A stretch of 8,315 nucleotides of DNA. Source: CAZEVY01 sp964515555 (GTDB lineage Bacteria; Acidobacteriota; Terriglobia; Bryobacterales; Bryobacteraceae). The stretch covers positions 1 to 8,315 of the forward strand of contig CAZEVY010000153.1 in NCBI GenBank assembly GCA_964515555.1. Reading direction: 5' to 3'. Position numbers and translations under genes: made by a program. Under the pieces are notes generated by a model, which had not been told where the DNA came from, ran no database searches, and saw only the letters and a list, made by a program, of their open reading frames with translations. Positions 1 to 7,473 of the stretch are shown in pieces; positions within the stretch are counted from its first letter, which is position 1; each line of letters opens with the position of its first letter.

Positions 1-828
1 GAAAATCTCGATGGACTCGAGCCGCGTTTCAACGGCTCGCGTTACGGATACGCCGACGCCGCCGGGAACCTGCGAATCCAGCCCCTCTACGAGGAGGCCC
101 TGCCCTTTTCGGAAGGGCTTGCCGCCGTCGCCGTACGGAAACGATGGGGCTTCATCGACACCTCGGGGCGTGTTGTCATTCCTCCGCGCTTCGACGCGGC
201 TTTCTACTTTTTCGAAGGCGTAGCCGTCGCGGAACAGGACGGGCGATTCGTGTTAATCGACCGGGGAGGCAAAACGCTCGCCGACGGGTACGACGCTTTC
301 GGTGATATCAACGAGGGGCGCGTTCCCGTCCACCGGGCGGATCGGTGGGGATTCCTCGATCGGAAAGGGAACCCGGTTATCCCGCTCGCATACGATGGCG
401 CGCGCCGATTCGATGGCGGTCTTGCACCGGTCTCTCAGCGCGGAAGATGGGGATATATCGACATCGAAGGCCGCGTCGCCATTCCTTTTCAGTTCGACGA
501 GGCCGGGTCGTTTCATGGAGGTACGTTGGCTGCGGCCAAGCTGGGAACGAGGACCGGATTCATCGACAGGCACGGGAAGTTCCGGTTCTTCCTGCCATAC
601 CGCGACTCGCCCGGATTCATCTACGGCGATGTGGCGCCGTTCTGGACAGACGACGGACGCTTCGGCTACGTCAACGAAACGGGCAAGACTATATGGACGC
701 CGCGCACCGGAAGCCCCGACCATGCGCCGCTCTTCGGCTGGACGGAAGAGGACGCAAGGGAAAGCTGTGATGGACTGCCGGAATCGGTGCGAAGGACCGT
801 CGCCGCTTTTCCGCCCTTGCGACGGTAG
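1..828 (+). CDS. WG-repeat protein, 5' end outside the window
   Basis: The frame is open from base 1 to the TAG at 826-828, giving 275 visible residues, so the true start lies upstream. The protein is a string of seven WG-type beta repeats (pattern R-W-G-[FY]-I-D-x-x-G-x-x-x-I-P-x-x-[FY]-D-x-A-x-x-F-x-x-G-L-A-x-V). The W-position of each unit falls near residues 15, 49, 83, 116, 150, 185 and 221, a period of 33-36. Units 2, 4 and 5 keep the full R-W-G; unit 1 has Y, unit 3 and unit 7 have F, and unit 6 has T, so the edges of the array are degenerate. A non-repeat tail of about 45 residues follows. WG repeats are common in bacterial proteins of unknown function, often extracytoplasmic or effector-like. 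No enzymatic motif is visible and no specific role can be given. The GTG at 250 could mimic a start, but it lies inside a repeat and is not the start. Confidence 0.9.
   Translation, partial: ENLDGLEPRFNGSRYGYADAAGNLRIQPLYEEALPFSEGLAAVAVRKRWGFIDTSGRVVIPPRFDAAFYFFEGVAVAEQDGRFVLIDRGGKTLADGYDAFGDINEGRVPVHRADRWGFLDRKGNPVIPLAYDGARRFDGGLAPVSQRGRWGYIDIEGRVAIPFQFDEAGSFHGGTLAAAKLGTRTGFIDRHGKFRFFLPYRDSPGFIYGDVAPFWTDDGRFGYVNETGKTIWTPRTGSPDHAPLFGWTEEDARESCDGLPESVRRTVAAFPPLRR
796..826. terminator. Inverted repeat at the convergent gene junction, possible bidirectional terminator
   Basis: Arms 796-803 (ACCGTCGC) and 819-826 (GCGACGGT) are perfectly complementary over 8 bp, around a 15-nt loop. The dyad ends inside the TAG of the WG-repeat gene and lies 6 nt beyond the stop of the convergent ABC ATPase gene. 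There is no T-run on either side, so it is not a classical intrinsic terminator. It is the only obvious structure available to end both transcripts, because the two stop codons are only 3 nt apart. The large loop and the position inside coding sequence make this tentative. Confidence 0.3.
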
Positions 829-831
829 AGA

Positions 832-1440
832 TTACTTCACCACGAGCCTCTCGACGCGGCTGGCGCACGCGACCGCTTCCGTCTCCTCATGAGTGGCGGC
901 GACGACGAGCATTCCGGCGCCGGCCATCTCGCGGAGCATCCGAAACACCTCCACCTTGCGGGCCAGGTCGAGATAGCGCACCGGCTCGTCGAGCAGCAGC
1001 GCGCGGGGCCGCCTGGCCAGCGCCGCGGCGAGCAGGACCCGCTGCTTCTCTCCGCCGCTCAGCGTGCGGAAATCGCGGCGCCGCAGCCGCAGCGTGCCGG
1101 TGACCCCAAGCGCCTCCTCCGCCGCCGCGGGCGACGGCAGGCCGCGCAGCACGACCTGCTCAACGCTCAGCGGAATCTCGATCGACAGGCCCTGGGGAAC
1201 GTAGGCGACCCGCGCGTCGAACTCCACGGGGTCCCAGGAGCGCAGCTCGCGATCCTCGAAGAAACACTCGCCGGAGTACTCGCCGCAGAGGCGCGCCATC
1301 ACCCGCAGCAGCGTCGACTTGCCCGCGCCGTTTTCGCCGGCGACCGCGACGAACTCGCCCGCGGAGAATTGCATCGACGCGATGTCGAGGGCCGTCTCGG
1401 CCTCGAAGCGCACGGCGACGTTCGAGAGACGGTAGAGCAC
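832..1440 (-). CDS. Small ABC transporter ATP-binding protein, metal/chelate-importer type
   Basis: This 202-residue protein has all the nucleotide-binding motifs: Walker A GENGAGKST (35-43), Q-loop Gln83, signature LSGGEKQR (127-134), Walker B ALLLDEP (147-153), D-loop LD (157-158) and switch His184. The stretch after Walker B, D-E-P-V-R-Y-L-D-L-A-R-K-V-E-V, resembles the FepC/BtuD/ZnuC class that powers uptake of iron chelates, cobalamin or zinc. It is shorter than the usual 240-260 residues of that class, with a compact helical subdomain and no C-terminal extension. The start is GTG at 1440-1438, one base after the guaA stop (TGA-C-GTG). A GGGAG Shine-Dalgarno sequence sits inside the end of guaA, which suggests translational coupling. 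No permease or binding-protein gene is present in the window, so the substrate is unknown. A CcmA-like or other small exporter ATPase is possible from length alone. The ATPase identity is firm; the import role is an inference. Confidence 0.9.
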   Translation of the reverse strand: MLYRLSNVAVRFEAETALDIASMQFSAGEFVAVAGENGAGKSTLLRVMARLCGEYSGECFFEDRELRSWDPVEFDARVAYVPQGLSIEIPLSVEQVVLRGLPSPAAAEEALGVTGTLRLRRRDFRTLSGGEKQRVLLAAALARRPRALLLDEPVRYLDLARKVEVFRMLREMAGAGMLVVAATHEETEAVACASRVERLVVK

Positions 1441-1441
1441 G

Positions 1442-3202
1442 TCACTCCCACTCGATCGTCCCCGGCGGCTTGTGCGTCAGGTCGTAGACGACCGCGCACA
1501 CGCCGTCGACGGCGAGCAGTTCGGCCGTCATCGCCTCGAGCAGCGGGCGCTCCATCACCACCGACTCCGCCGTCATGCCGTCGACCGAATCGATGGGGCG
1601 CAGCACCACCGAGTCGGGACGCCCGTCATCGCCGAACGGAATCAGAACGACGGGAAACTGCCAGACGCGGCCCTCGAAGCCGCTCTCACGGCTCATCCGC
1701 CGCACGATGGCGTCGGCGCGACGTAGCCGGTCGAGCCGCTCCGCGCTGAGATCGCCCGCGCGTACGCGCATCCCGGCGACCGGCGACTTCGCGCCCGCCA
1801 ACGCGACGACGCGGTTGATATCGGTGCGCTCGTTCGCCAGGCGCGTCGCCATCTCGTGCAGCTTCGCCGACTCCTCGGGAAAGCGCTCCACCGCCAGCAC
1901 CGCGCGATAGCTGCGCGAGTCGCCCTGCACGCCGACCGACCGCACGGGCACGATCCAGCCTTCTTCGACGCGTACCGGCCCGGCGTCCGAGGCCGCGCAC
2001 AGGCAGCGGATCGCCAGCCCCGGCCCCGGAAACGGATGCCGCCCGACAATCTCCTCGGGCACGCCTAGCTCGCGCCCCACCTGCCGCACTTCGTCCTTGT
2101 AGAACGACGCCAGCGGCTCGACGATGCGGTTCTCGTCGATCAGCTTCTGAATCCCGGCCACGCGGTTGTGATGAGTCTTGATGAGATCGGCGCGCGCCGT
2201 GCCGCCGGATTCGATGGTGTCGGGGTAGATGGTCCCCTGCCCGAGAATCCACTCGTCGTCGGTGTAGCGGCCCGATTGCAGAATTCTCTCCTGCACCTCG
2301 ACGAATTTGCCGCCGATGATGCGGCGCTTCTCCTCCGGGTCGCACACGCCGGCCAGCGCCGAAAGAAAGCTCTCCGCGGCGCGCTCGATGCGGATGGCCG
2401 GGAAGGCGCGCGCGACCGATTCGGTCTCGCCCTCGCGCATCAGCCCGGTGTCGACGTAGGCGCCGTGGACGCGGTCGGCGCCGAGAGCGTCGAGGCACAT
2501 GCGGTAGGCGACCGCCGAATCCACGCCGCCGCTGACGAAGAAGAACACCTTGCGGTCGCCGGCGATCCGCCGGATCTCCGCCTCGACGCGCGCGATCTGC
2601 CCGCGCGGGTCCCAATCGCGCTCGCAGCCGCAGATCGAGAAAACAAAGTTGTGCAGAATTGTTTTGCCCGAGGGCGTGTGCACCACCTCGGGATGGAACT
2701 GCACGCCGTAGCGGCGTCCGGCGGCGTCGGCGATGGCCGCGATGGTGCAGGTTTCGGTGTGCGCGAGGACTTCGTAGCCCGAGGGCGCGCGGCCCACCAC
2801 GTCGCGATGCGACATCCAGACTCGCTGGCGCTTGTCCACATTAGCGAAAATCGGCGCGTCCCGGTCGATCTCCAGTTGCGCGAAGCCGTACTCGCCGCGC
2901 TCACCCGGCGTCACCTCGCCGTCGAGGACGTGCGCCATGAGCTGCTGCCCGTAGCAGATGCCGAGCAGGGCGACGGGAAGCCGCAGCAGCGCCGGGTCGA
3001 TGGTCGGGCTGCCCGGCTCGTAGACGCTCGAGGGGCCGCCGGAGACGATGACGCCGCGGCGTTCGGCGAGGTTCCCGGCGGGCGTTTCGGCGGGCATGAC
3101 GTCGGCATAGACGCCGAGCTCGCGGACGCGGCGGGCGATGAGGTGGCAGTACTGTCCCCCCGCGTCCAGTACGGTGATTTGCGGGGCGGACCGGTCGCTC
3201 AC
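1442..3202 (-). CDS. guaA: GMP synthase (glutamine-hydrolysing), long form
   Basis: This 586-residue cytosolic enzyme makes GMP from XMP, ATP and glutamine, the last step of de novo guanine nucleotide synthesis. The class I glutamine amidotransferase domain spans about 9-195, with GICYGQQ (81-87, nucleophile Cys83) and GVQFHPEV (166-173, His170 and Glu172). The ATP-pyrophosphatase domain starts near 218 with P-loop SGGVDS (224-229) and includes IKTHHN (341-346). The C-terminal domain runs from HPFPGPGLAIR (389-399) to KPPGTIEWE (578-586). It is about 60 residues longer than E. coli GuaA. The extra material lies between GLAIR and LRRADAI (493-499) and carries its own VGVQGDSRSY motif (423-432), a layout seen in human GMPS. 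The start is GTG at 3202, 7 nt after the protease stop, with no strong Shine-Dalgarno sequence. It fits the family because the first beta strand (ITVLDAGGQ) begins at residue 9. The downstream ABC gene starts one base after its TGA. Confidence 0.97.
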   Translation of the reverse strand: MSDRSAPQITVLDAGGQYCHLIARRVRELGVYADVMPAETPAGNLAERRGVIVSGGPSSVYEPGSPTIDPALLRLPVALLGICYGQQLMAHVLDGEVTPGERGEYGFAQLEIDRDAPIFANVDKRQRVWMSHRDVVGRAPSGYEVLAHTETCTIAAIADAAGRRYGVQFHPEVVHTPSGKTILHNFVFSICGCERDWDPRGQIARVEAEIRRIAGDRKVFFFVSGGVDSAVAYRMCLDALGADRVHGAYVDTGLMREGETESVARAFPAIRIERAAESFLSALAGVCDPEEKRRIIGGKFVEVQERILQSGRYTDDEWILGQGTIYPDTIESGGTARADLIKTHHNRVAGIQKLIDENRIVEPLASFYKDEVRQVGRELGVPEEIVGRHPFPGPGLAIRCLCAASDAGPVRVEEGWIVPVRSVGVQGDSRSYRAVLAVERFPEESAKLHEMATRLANERTDINRVVALAGAKSPVAGMRVRAGDLSAERLDRLRRADAIVRRMSRESGFEGRVWQFPVVLIPFGDDGRPDSVVLRPIDSVDGMTAESVVMERPLLEAMTAELLAVDGVCAVVYDLTHKPPGTIEWE

Positions 3203-3209
3203 GGATGAT

Positions 3210-4802
3210 TTATCGGCGATTCTGCCTCTGCACGATCAGCTTCTTGGCGTTCTCGAGAAGCTCCTTGGCCTTGGGCAGCGACTCGATCGCCTTGAGCACC
3301 ATCGGATCCGTCTCGATGGCGATGCGGCGCGCCTCGTCCTGGCTGAAGGCGGTGATGAACATCTCGCGGCGGAGCTGATTGCGCAGCCACTCGCGGTCGG
3401 CGTCGAACTCCTCGGGCGTGAAGGTCACGCCTTCCTTGGCGAGGTAGTCGCGGAAGTCGGTCATCACGGCCGGGTCGGGCTGCCACTCGCGGCTCAGCTT
3501 GGTGCTGTGCGTGGAGAAGTATTTCGCCGAGTAGTTGAAGAGCGCGAACTTGCGGATCACCTGGGATTGCAGCTTGCTCGCCTTGGGGCTCTCGAACTTC
3601 TCGTCGGGCGCGATGCCGCCGCCGCCGTAGACGATACGGCCGCTGTCGGTGGGCTTGGCGTCCATCGTGTTCTTCGTGTCGAGGTTCTTGCGGTAGTAGT
3701 AATCGAAGAACGAGGTGTTGGTGTAGTCGCGCTGGATCAGACGGCCGCTGGGGGTGTAGTAGCGCGCCGTGGTCAGCGCCAGGCCGGTGCTGTCGTTCAG
3801 CGGATACACGGTCTGCACGAGCCCCTTGCCGAAGGTGTTCTCGCCGAGAATCCAGGCGCGATCGTGATCCTGCAACGCGCCCGAGACGATCTCGGCCGCC
3901 GACGCCGAATAGCGGTTCACCAGCACGACCACCGGGTACTCGCGCCCGCCGTTGCCGTGCCGCGTGATCCAGGGCTTCTCGGCTGTCGCCCGCCCGCGAT
4001 GCGCCACCACGAGCTGGCCCTTCTGGAGGAAGCGGTCGGCCACGGCCACGCCTTCGTTGAGCAGGCCGCCGGGATTGTCGCGCAGGTCGAGGATGAGCGC
4101 CTTGATCTTGTCGTCGCCGAGCCGCCGGAAATTCTCGTCGACTTCCTTGGAAGTGTTCTCGTTGAAGTGCTCGATATCGATGTAGGCGACGCCGGGCTTG
4201 AGGAAGAAGCCGTCCTGAACGCTCTTGCGCGGAATCTCGTCGCGGATGATGTCGAACGGAATCGGCGCCTGCGATCCTTCCCGCGCGATCAGCACGCGCA
4301 CCTGCGTGCCCTTGGGTCCCTTCAACAGGTCGGCGACCTCGGTGGTGGTCAGGTTCTCGGTGCTCTTGTCGTTGACCTGGATGATTACGTCGCCCGGACG
4401 GATGCCGGCGCGGTAGGCCGGCGAGCCGGGAAACGGCGCGATCACGATGGTCTTGCTGTTGCGCGGGGCCACCGTCATGCCGACGCCGTAGTAGTGGCCC
4501 TTCTGCTCCTCGCGCATGAGCTGGAAGTCGCGCGAATCGAGGAAGCTGGAGTGCGGATCGAGCGTCCGCAGCATGCCGGGGATGGCGCCCTTATAGAGCG
4601 CCTTGTCGGCGCTGACCTTGTCGGCGAAGTTGCGCTCCACCAGGTCGTAGACCTTGGCGAAGCTCTGCAAGCTGGTCCGGATTTCGTCTTCGCTGCCGGC
4701 GGCCTCGACGCCCGAGGCCCCCGGTCCGGCGAGTCCTCCGATCAGGGCGCACAGCGTCAGAAAGATCGGAATGACGAACAAGGACCGTCGACAGCACTGC
4801 AT
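3210..4802 (-). CDS. S41 carboxyl-terminal processing protease (CtpA/Tsp family)
   Basis: This 530-residue serine protease is predicted to act outside the cytoplasmic membrane, where the family trims or degrades proteins from their C-termini. The N-terminus has basic residues (RR at 5-6), a hydrophobic stretch (about 8-25) and a plausible signal peptidase site near VEA-AG (32-36). It could alternatively stay as a membrane anchor. A PDZ domain covers about 103-175, with GYGVGMTV-like and GSPAYRAGIRPGDVI segments. The S41 core follows, with LDLRDNPGGLL (238-248), NRYSASAAEI (296-305) and ENTFGKGLVQ (321-330). Ser301 and Lys326, with Gln330, keep the +25 and +29 spacing of the Ser/Lys/Gln set in Tsp and CtpB. 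Residues about 400-530 form a charged helical C-terminal extension with no motif I recognise. The start is ATG, preceded by GGAGGAGG at an 8-nt spacing, which is an excellent ribosome site. It is the first gene of the unit leading into guaA. Confidence 0.95.
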   Translation of the reverse strand: MQCCRRSLFVIPIFLTLCALIGGLAGPGASGVEAAGSEDEIRTSLQSFAKVYDLVERNFADKVSADKALYKGAIPGMLRTLDPHSSFLDSRDFQLMREEQKGHYYGVGMTVAPRNSKTIVIAPFPGSPAYRAGIRPGDVIIQVNDKSTENLTTTEVADLLKGPKGTQVRVLIAREGSQAPIPFDIIRDEIPRKSVQDGFFLKPGVAYIDIEHFNENTSKEVDENFRRLGDDKIKALILDLRDNPGGLLNEGVAVADRFLQKGQLVVAHRGRATAEKPWITRHGNGGREYPVVVLVNRYSASAAEIVSGALQDHDRAWILGENTFGKGLVQTVYPLNDSTGLALTTARYYTPSGRLIQRDYTNTSFFDYYYRKNLDTKNTMDAKPTDSGRIVYGGGGIAPDEKFESPKASKLQSQVIRKFALFNYSAKYFSTHSTKLSREWQPDPAVMTDFRDYLAKEGVTFTPEEFDADREWLRNQLRREMFITAFSQDEARRIAIETDPMVLKAIESLPKAKELLENAKKLIVQRQNRR

Positions 4803-4810
4803 TCAGGGAA

Positions 4811-4818
4811 CCTCCTCC
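4811..4818 (-). promoter_or_regulatory. Strong ribosome binding site of the S41 protease gene
   Basis: On the minus strand GGAGGAGG lies 8 nt before the ATG at 4802. It is the best Shine-Dalgarno sequence in the window and fixes the protease start. The next two genes have GTG starts and depend on closely spaced upstream stop codons instead. Confidence 0.8.
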
Positions 4819-4831
4819 CAGCTTCAGCTTC

Positions 4832-4840
4832 AGTATAACA
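4832..4840 (-). promoter_or_regulatory. Candidate extended -10 promoter of the protease-guaA-ABC unit
   Basis: The minus strand reads TGT-TATACT, which fits an extended -10 element (TGn plus a TATAAT-like hexamer). It lies in the only gap (4803-4871, 69 nt) between the permease stop and the protease start. No good -35 hexamer is seen about 17 nt upstream, which is tolerated in extended -10 promoters. Transcription would begin near 4825, giving a leader of roughly 22 nt that includes a tandem CTGAAG repeat and the GGAGGAGG ribosome site. This is a prediction from sequence only. Confidence 0.5.
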
Positions 4841-4844
4841 ATGT

Positions 4845-4871
4845 CCCGAACGGGGCTTGAGGCAGCGCCTC
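4845..4871 (-). terminator. Weak hairpin pair after the ADOP permease gene
   Basis: Immediately after the permease TAA the minus strand has GAGGC-GCT-GCCTC (4871-4859, a 5-bp stem), followed by a small CCCG/CGGG hairpin (4854-4845) and a short T-rich ATTGTT. This may slow or end the permease transcript just before the candidate promoter of the next unit. The stems are short and there is no real T-run, so read-through into the protease gene is likely. Confidence 0.25.
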
Positions 4872-7469
4872 TTAATCCGCGCGCAGCGCCTGAATCGGGT
4901 CGACCGTGGCGGCGCGGCGCGCCGGGAACCAGCAGGCCGCGGCGGCGGCCAAGGCGAACACCGCGGCGACGGCGGCAAACGTCGGCGGATCGGTCGGCTC
5001 GATCCCGTAGAGCAGCGTCGTGAGGAAGCGCGTAGCCGCGAGCGCCCCGGCGATGCCGATCGCCAGGCCCACGGCGAACAGTCCCAGCCCCTGCCTCATC
5101 ACGCCGCCGAGCACCGCCATCGGCGCGGCGCCGAGAGCCATGCGGACGCCGATCTCCACGGTCCGCGCGCTCACCTGAAGCGCCATGACGCCGTAGATGC
5201 CGGCGATTGTGATGGCAAGCGTGATGGCCGCGAACAGGCCGAACAGAGCCGTCGTCAGCCGGCGCGGCGATTGCGTTTCGCGGCGGGCGTCCTCGAGCGT
5301 CTTCACCTCGAAGACCGGGTTCTCCGGGTCGATCTCGTGCACGAGAGCGCGCAGCGAGCGGCTCAGCGCCATGGGGTCGCCGGTGGTGCGGACGATCAGG
5401 GAATTGGCCGCCGTCACCTGCGCGAACGGAACGTAGATCTCCTCGACCGGCGCGCGGTCCAGTCCGTACTGCCGCACGTCGCCGGCGACCCCGACGATGG
5501 CGATCCAGTTGCGCCCGGCGTCGAGCGAGAAGCGCCGCCCCACCGGGTCGCCGCCGCCCCAATGGCGGCGCGCCATGGCCTGGTTGACGAGCGCCACGCG
5601 CGGCGCGTTCTCGTGATCGGCGGCGGTGAACGCGCGGCCGAACAGGATCGACTGACCGATGGTCTGGAAATAACCGGGACTCACGGCGCGGAACTCGGCG
5701 CGGGGCGCGCGGCCCTGCTCCGGGGCCGGCTGTCCTTCGATCTGGAGGTTGCGGCTGAACCCCGTCGACTGGTCCATCGGGTAGCGCAGCGCCACCGCCG
5801 CCGAGACGACTCCCGGCAGCCGCGAGACCTTGTCGAGCAGCGTGTGGTGGAACGCGCGGATCGGCGCCGAGGTGGTGTAGCGCGTCCAGTTGAGCATCAC
5901 GTTCATCGTGAGGACGCGTTCGGCGTTATAGCCGGGGTCGACTTCGGCCAGCTTCGATGCGCTGCGGATGAGCAGTCCGGCGCCGGCCAGCAACAGAAAC
6001 GAAAAGGCCACCTGGCAGACGACCAGCGCGCGCCGCAAGCGCTGGCGGTCCGGTCCGGCGCGCAGGATCGACGACCGCATCGTGAAGCCCGCTCCGAAGA
6101 CGCCGGCGATCAAACCGGTGAGAATCGCGACGCCGAAGGCGAACACCACCACCATGAGGTCGACCCGAATCTCGGAGGCGCGCGGCGTGAATCGCGACGC
6201 GTAGGCCACCAGCGCATCGCGCGTCAGGTAGGCGAGCAGCACGCCGAGCGCTCCGCCCGAGAGCGCGAGCAGCATGCTCTCGGTGAGCAGATGTCCCCAG
6301 AGCCGCGCACGGCCGGCGCCCAGCGAGGTGCGGATCACCATCTCGCGCTCGCGCTCGAACAGGCGCGAGAGCATCATATTGGCGACGTTGGCGCAGGCGA
6401 TGCACAACACCAGCGCAGCCGCGCCCCACAGCAGCAGGAACGTCGACTTCGCCGACTCGGTCATCTCGCGATAGAGCGGCGAAATGTCGGCCCGGAAGCT
6501 CCTCGGGTACGCCTCGGCGTTCTCGCGCGCGAATCGCCTCGCGATGCCGTCGGCCTCCGCCCGCGCCGATTCCACCGATACGTCCTCCCCGCGCCGGGCG
6601 AACACGGTCAGCATGCGCGCCTGCCGATTGGCGAGCGTGCGCGGGTTGTTGCGGAACGGGCAGGCCGACGTGGTCATGAAGACGTCGGTGGTGTCGGGAA
6701 ACGGCGGAATCGGAGGCAGCACGCCGATGACGGTGTAGCTGCGGTCGTTCATGCGGAAGACGCGGCCGAGCACCGAGCGGTCGCCGCCGAAGCGGCGGTG
6801 GAAGTACTCGTTGCTGAGCACGATCACCGCGTCGGCGCCGGACTTGTCCTCGCCGCGCTGGAAGGTCCGCCCGTAGAGCGCGCGCACACCCAGGACGTCG
6901 AAGAAATTCGCCGAGACGACGCCCGTGCGCACGCGGTCGGCCTCCGGTCCGCCGAGCAGGATGAAGGACATCTGGTGGTACTCGACCAGATCGGGCAGCG
7001 TGCGGCAGTGCGCGCGATAGTCGTCGAGTTCCTTGACGGAGACGCCCAGCGACGGGACGCCGTCCTGCGGGGCCTGCTGGCGGAGGAGCACCAGCCGGTC
7101 GCCGGAGCCGTAGGGGAGCGAGCGTACCAGCACGCCCTCGATGACGGTGAATATCGCGGTGTTGGCGCCGAGTCCGAGCGCGAGGGTCAGGACGGCGAGC
7201 AGCGCGTAGGCGGGGTGGCGCGCGAGGCTCCGGCAGGCCACGCGAATGTCGATGAAGAGCCACTCGATCCATCGCCACGGACGCTCGTCGCGGCAGGCCT
7301 CCTGGACCATGGGGACGCCGCCGAGCCGCATCGACGCCTGGCGGCGCGCTTCCTCCGGCGCGAGTCCGCGCGCGATGTTCTTTTCGGTCTCGCGGTCGAG
7401 ATGATAGGCGATCTCGGCGTCGGTATCGCGCCGCGCGCGCCCGAACCAGCGCCCTGGATCCAGACTCAT
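4872..7469 (-). CDS. ADOP-type duplicated ABC permease (two MacB/FtsX halves)
   Basis: This is an 865-residue inner-membrane protein. Residues about 10-65 form a soluble permease-prefix region (DAEIAYHLDRE, RGLAPEEARRQA, RLGG). The first half has a membrane segment at about 86-112, a MacB-like periplasmic domain (about 113-340) and an FtsX bundle (about 343-366, 395-415, 436-460) with the EREREMVIRTSLGAGR loop (372-387). The second half repeats this: a segment at 480-502, a periplasmic domain (about 510-735) and FtsX segments (about 740-763, 785-812, 830-850) with the matching TVEIGVRMALGA loop (770-781). The two cytoplasmic loops are the clear sign of internal duplication. This architecture is described as the acidobacterial duplicated orphan permease, a large paralogous family usually not encoded beside an ATPase gene. 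The transported substrate is unknown. The ATG at 7469 follows the padR stop by 4 nt, with GGGG in the end of padR as ribosome site. Translational coupling is likely. Confidence 0.95.
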   Translation of the reverse strand: MSLDPGRWFGRARRDTDAEIAYHLDRETEKNIARGLAPEEARRQASMRLGGVPMVQEACRDERPWRWIEWLFIDIRVACRSLARHPAYALLAVLTLALGLGANTAIFTVIEGVLVRSLPYGSGDRLVLLRQQAPQDGVPSLGVSVKELDDYRAHCRTLPDLVEYHQMSFILLGGPEADRVRTGVVSANFFDVLGVRALYGRTFQRGEDKSGADAVIVLSNEYFHRRFGGDRSVLGRVFRMNDRSYTVIGVLPPIPPFPDTTDVFMTTSACPFRNNPRTLANRQARMLTVFARRGEDVSVESARAEADGIARRFARENAEAYPRSFRADISPLYREMTESAKSTFLLLWGAAALVLCIACANVANMMLSRLFEREREMVIRTSLGAGRARLWGHLLTESMLLALSGGALGVLLAYLTRDALVAYASRFTPRASEIRVDLMVVVFAFGVAILTGLIAGVFGAGFTMRSSILRAGPDRQRLRRALVVCQVAFSFLLLAGAGLLIRSASKLAEVDPGYNAERVLTMNVMLNWTRYTTSAPIRAFHHTLLDKVSRLPGVVSAAVALRYPMDQSTGFSRNLQIEGQPAPEQGRAPRAEFRAVSPGYFQTIGQSILFGRAFTAADHENAPRVALVNQAMARRHWGGGDPVGRRFSLDAGRNWIAIVGVAGDVRQYGLDRAPVEEIYVPFAQVTAANSLIVRTTGDPMALSRSLRALVHEIDPENPVFEVKTLEDARRETQSPRRLTTALFGLFAAITLAITIAGIYGVMALQVSARTVEIGVRMALGAAPMAVLGGVMRQGLGLFAVGLAIGIAGALAATRFLTTLLYGIEPTDPPTFAAVAAVFALAAAAACWFPARRAATVDPIQALRAD

Positions 7470-7473
7470 GGCT

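Noticed and set aside
3203..3209. A guanine or purine riboswitch before guaA
   Set aside because: Only 7 nt separate guaA from the protease stop, so there is no untranslated leader to hold one.
3138..4838. A 566-codon plus-strand frame opposite the S41 protease gene
   Set aside because: Its low-complexity composition mirrors the protease codons and no motif is seen. The same applies to the long plus-strand frames opposite guaA (2168-3208) and the ABC gene (889-1749).
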